Made by a program: the position numbers and the translations under genes. The notes beneath the pieces were generated by a model that worked only from the letters and a program-made list of their open reading frames with translations, did no database searches and had not been told where the DNA came from. Below are positions 62,882 to 64,000 of a DNA stretch of 64,000 bases, piece after piece; position 1 is the first letter of the stretch; the number at the start of each line of letters is the position of its first letter. The DNA comes from Euglena gracilis. Lineage: Eukaryota; Euglenida; Euglenophyceae; Euglenales. The DNA lies in assembly GCA_039621445.1 (NCBI GenBank), contig CP154956.1:37722553-37786552 (forward strand), given 5' to 3'.

Positions 62882-64000
62882 TGTGGAATCCCCAGACACA
62901 TTACACCCAGGGGACCTTTTGGCCTGAATCTTTGTCCAGCCCCCCCCATTGCCAGGTGCTGCTGTCTGAGAAGAGTTCCTGAGAGGCCTGGGACTGAAAT
63001 GCTCTGCTCACACCTGGATGCAAAAATGCGTTTAACTCCACAATTTGATCTTTTACCCCTTGGGGAATGGTCAAGGTGTGGTCCCAACCCCAGTTGGTGT
63101 GCAAATCCACCATTTTGCAAAGTTGATCTGTCAGAATTCTGAGAAAAGTCATTGAAACTAAATAGCTTTAAGTGGAAATAATCTTCTTTCAGATCTATTT
63201 TTCCGCAGAACCAACCTTTTATGAGATATGGGAAGATGTTTCCCATGTGTTCCAATCTGAACTTCTGGAGGGTGAAATGGAGATTTAACTGTCGACAATC
63301 TGAAATTAGTCTTTCTTTTGTCTTTCCCCCTTCCTCTTTGGAAAAGATAAAATAAGGGACAAAATGTTTTGCGTCCTCTGGGGTGATTTGCCTGGTTGCC
63401 CCTGCACATTCGTATTCCCTCAGAATTTTCTGGGCAGTCATTATTTCTGGGGGAGTTTTGAAGGGAACTTTTAAGGACATCTGAGGGGGGAAGGGATTAT
63501 CTGCCCTGACCCATTCCGGTATTAAGTTTAATGCCTCTGTGCTGGCTCTTGCCTTGACCCAATGGGGAATGCTGGCCTGCAGGGCTCTGTAGGGGTGCAT
63601 GCCAGTAAAAGATCTTTTTTCATTTCTGCCAAATGTTGGGCTGCTGTCTTTTTGCTGGGGGCTAACAGCAACATGTCGTCCAGGTAGATGAAAACTACCT
63701 TTCCTTCCTTTCTCCATTTCCTTTCATTAGAGTCATAAACTTTTGTGGCAGGCTGCTTATACCACGGCATGCAGCTTGAAATTGCCACGTTTCCCCCCCA
63801 CCTGCACGCAAACATGTTTTTCCAGGCTGGCCAGTTGTTGCACGAAGGGGTGCCCCTGCAGGATTGCACAATCCACAAGATGGCTGAAGCCATCCTTGAT
63901 CTTGCTGTTCCAGCATCAATGCTGCACGAAATGCATATGCAGCAGCCTTGTTACTCCCAGTGTTTGGGTCATTAGAATTTTCGCCCCTTCTGGCTCCATT
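62882..64000. pseudogene. Scrambled DIRS remnant (continuation of copy 3 plus reordered pieces)
   Basis: Compared with copy 1 it consists of: 62882-62914 = reverse complement of about 39346-39378; 62915-63168 = 38208-38463; 63169-63600 = 38914-39346; 63601-63826 = 38664-38903 with a small deletion; 63828-64000 = reverse complement of about 37205-37374. The first piece continues copy 3 exactly from where 46677 left off. The others fall in RT, RNase H and recombinase sequence in shuffled order, so no protein can be made. Confidence 0.8.

Overview
This is a nuclear window from a eukaryote with a repeat-rich, intron-rich genome. The evidence is canonical GT-AG introns up to 9.5 kb, a multi-exon SPRY-domain gene, DIRS-type tyrosine-recombinase retrotransposons, a Helitron-like element with an OTU domain, a hAT-like transposon, and many small foldback/MITE elements. 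There is no bacterial-style gene packing, and I found no rRNA or tRNA gene. The lineage cannot be fixed from the sequence alone; a protist, alga or early-diverging animal are all possible. Long poly-G/poly-C runs and hairpins with TTCG or TTT loops occur throughout. || Layout. 0-3.9 kb: two candidate exons on the minus strand, plus several near-perfect palindromes. 3.93-25.9 kb: one plus-strand gene of six small exons (206 codons in total) whose phases all match. It encodes a single SPRY/B30.2-like domain. Its introns carry minisatellites, a broken ISXO2/Merlin-like DDE transposase, several MITE families, and a hAT-like element (22.7-25.7 kb) that itself contains a 0.53-kb TIR insertion flanked by a 9-bp target duplication. 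26-35.9 kb: mostly non-coding, with a cluster of palindromic GCGCAAWTGCGC sites and a few weak candidate exons. || 35.9-46.7 kb: three DIRS-like elements. Copy 1 (minus) and copy 2 (plus) lie head to head, and copy 3 (plus) starts directly after copy 2. Each full copy has a gag-like region, RT, RNase H, a methyltransferase-like domain with an NPPW motif, and a tyrosine recombinase. Frame breaks, two of them at G-tracts, separate these parts. || 46.7-62.9 kb: copy 3 is split by a 16-kb insertion made of two tandem copies (A and B) of a roughly 1-kb satellite-bearing element. GGTC stands at the left edge, the junction and the right edge. Copy A itself contains a roughly 13.4-kb Helitron-like element with C2H2 fingers, HUH/Y2 Rep, a Pif1-type helicase and OTU. 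The Helitron carries a 4-kb minisatellite made of tiny hairpins. || 62.9-64 kb: copy 3 resumes for about 34 bp, then turns into a mosaic of reordered and inverted DIRS pieces. The region is therefore a nested record of at least four rounds of insertion.
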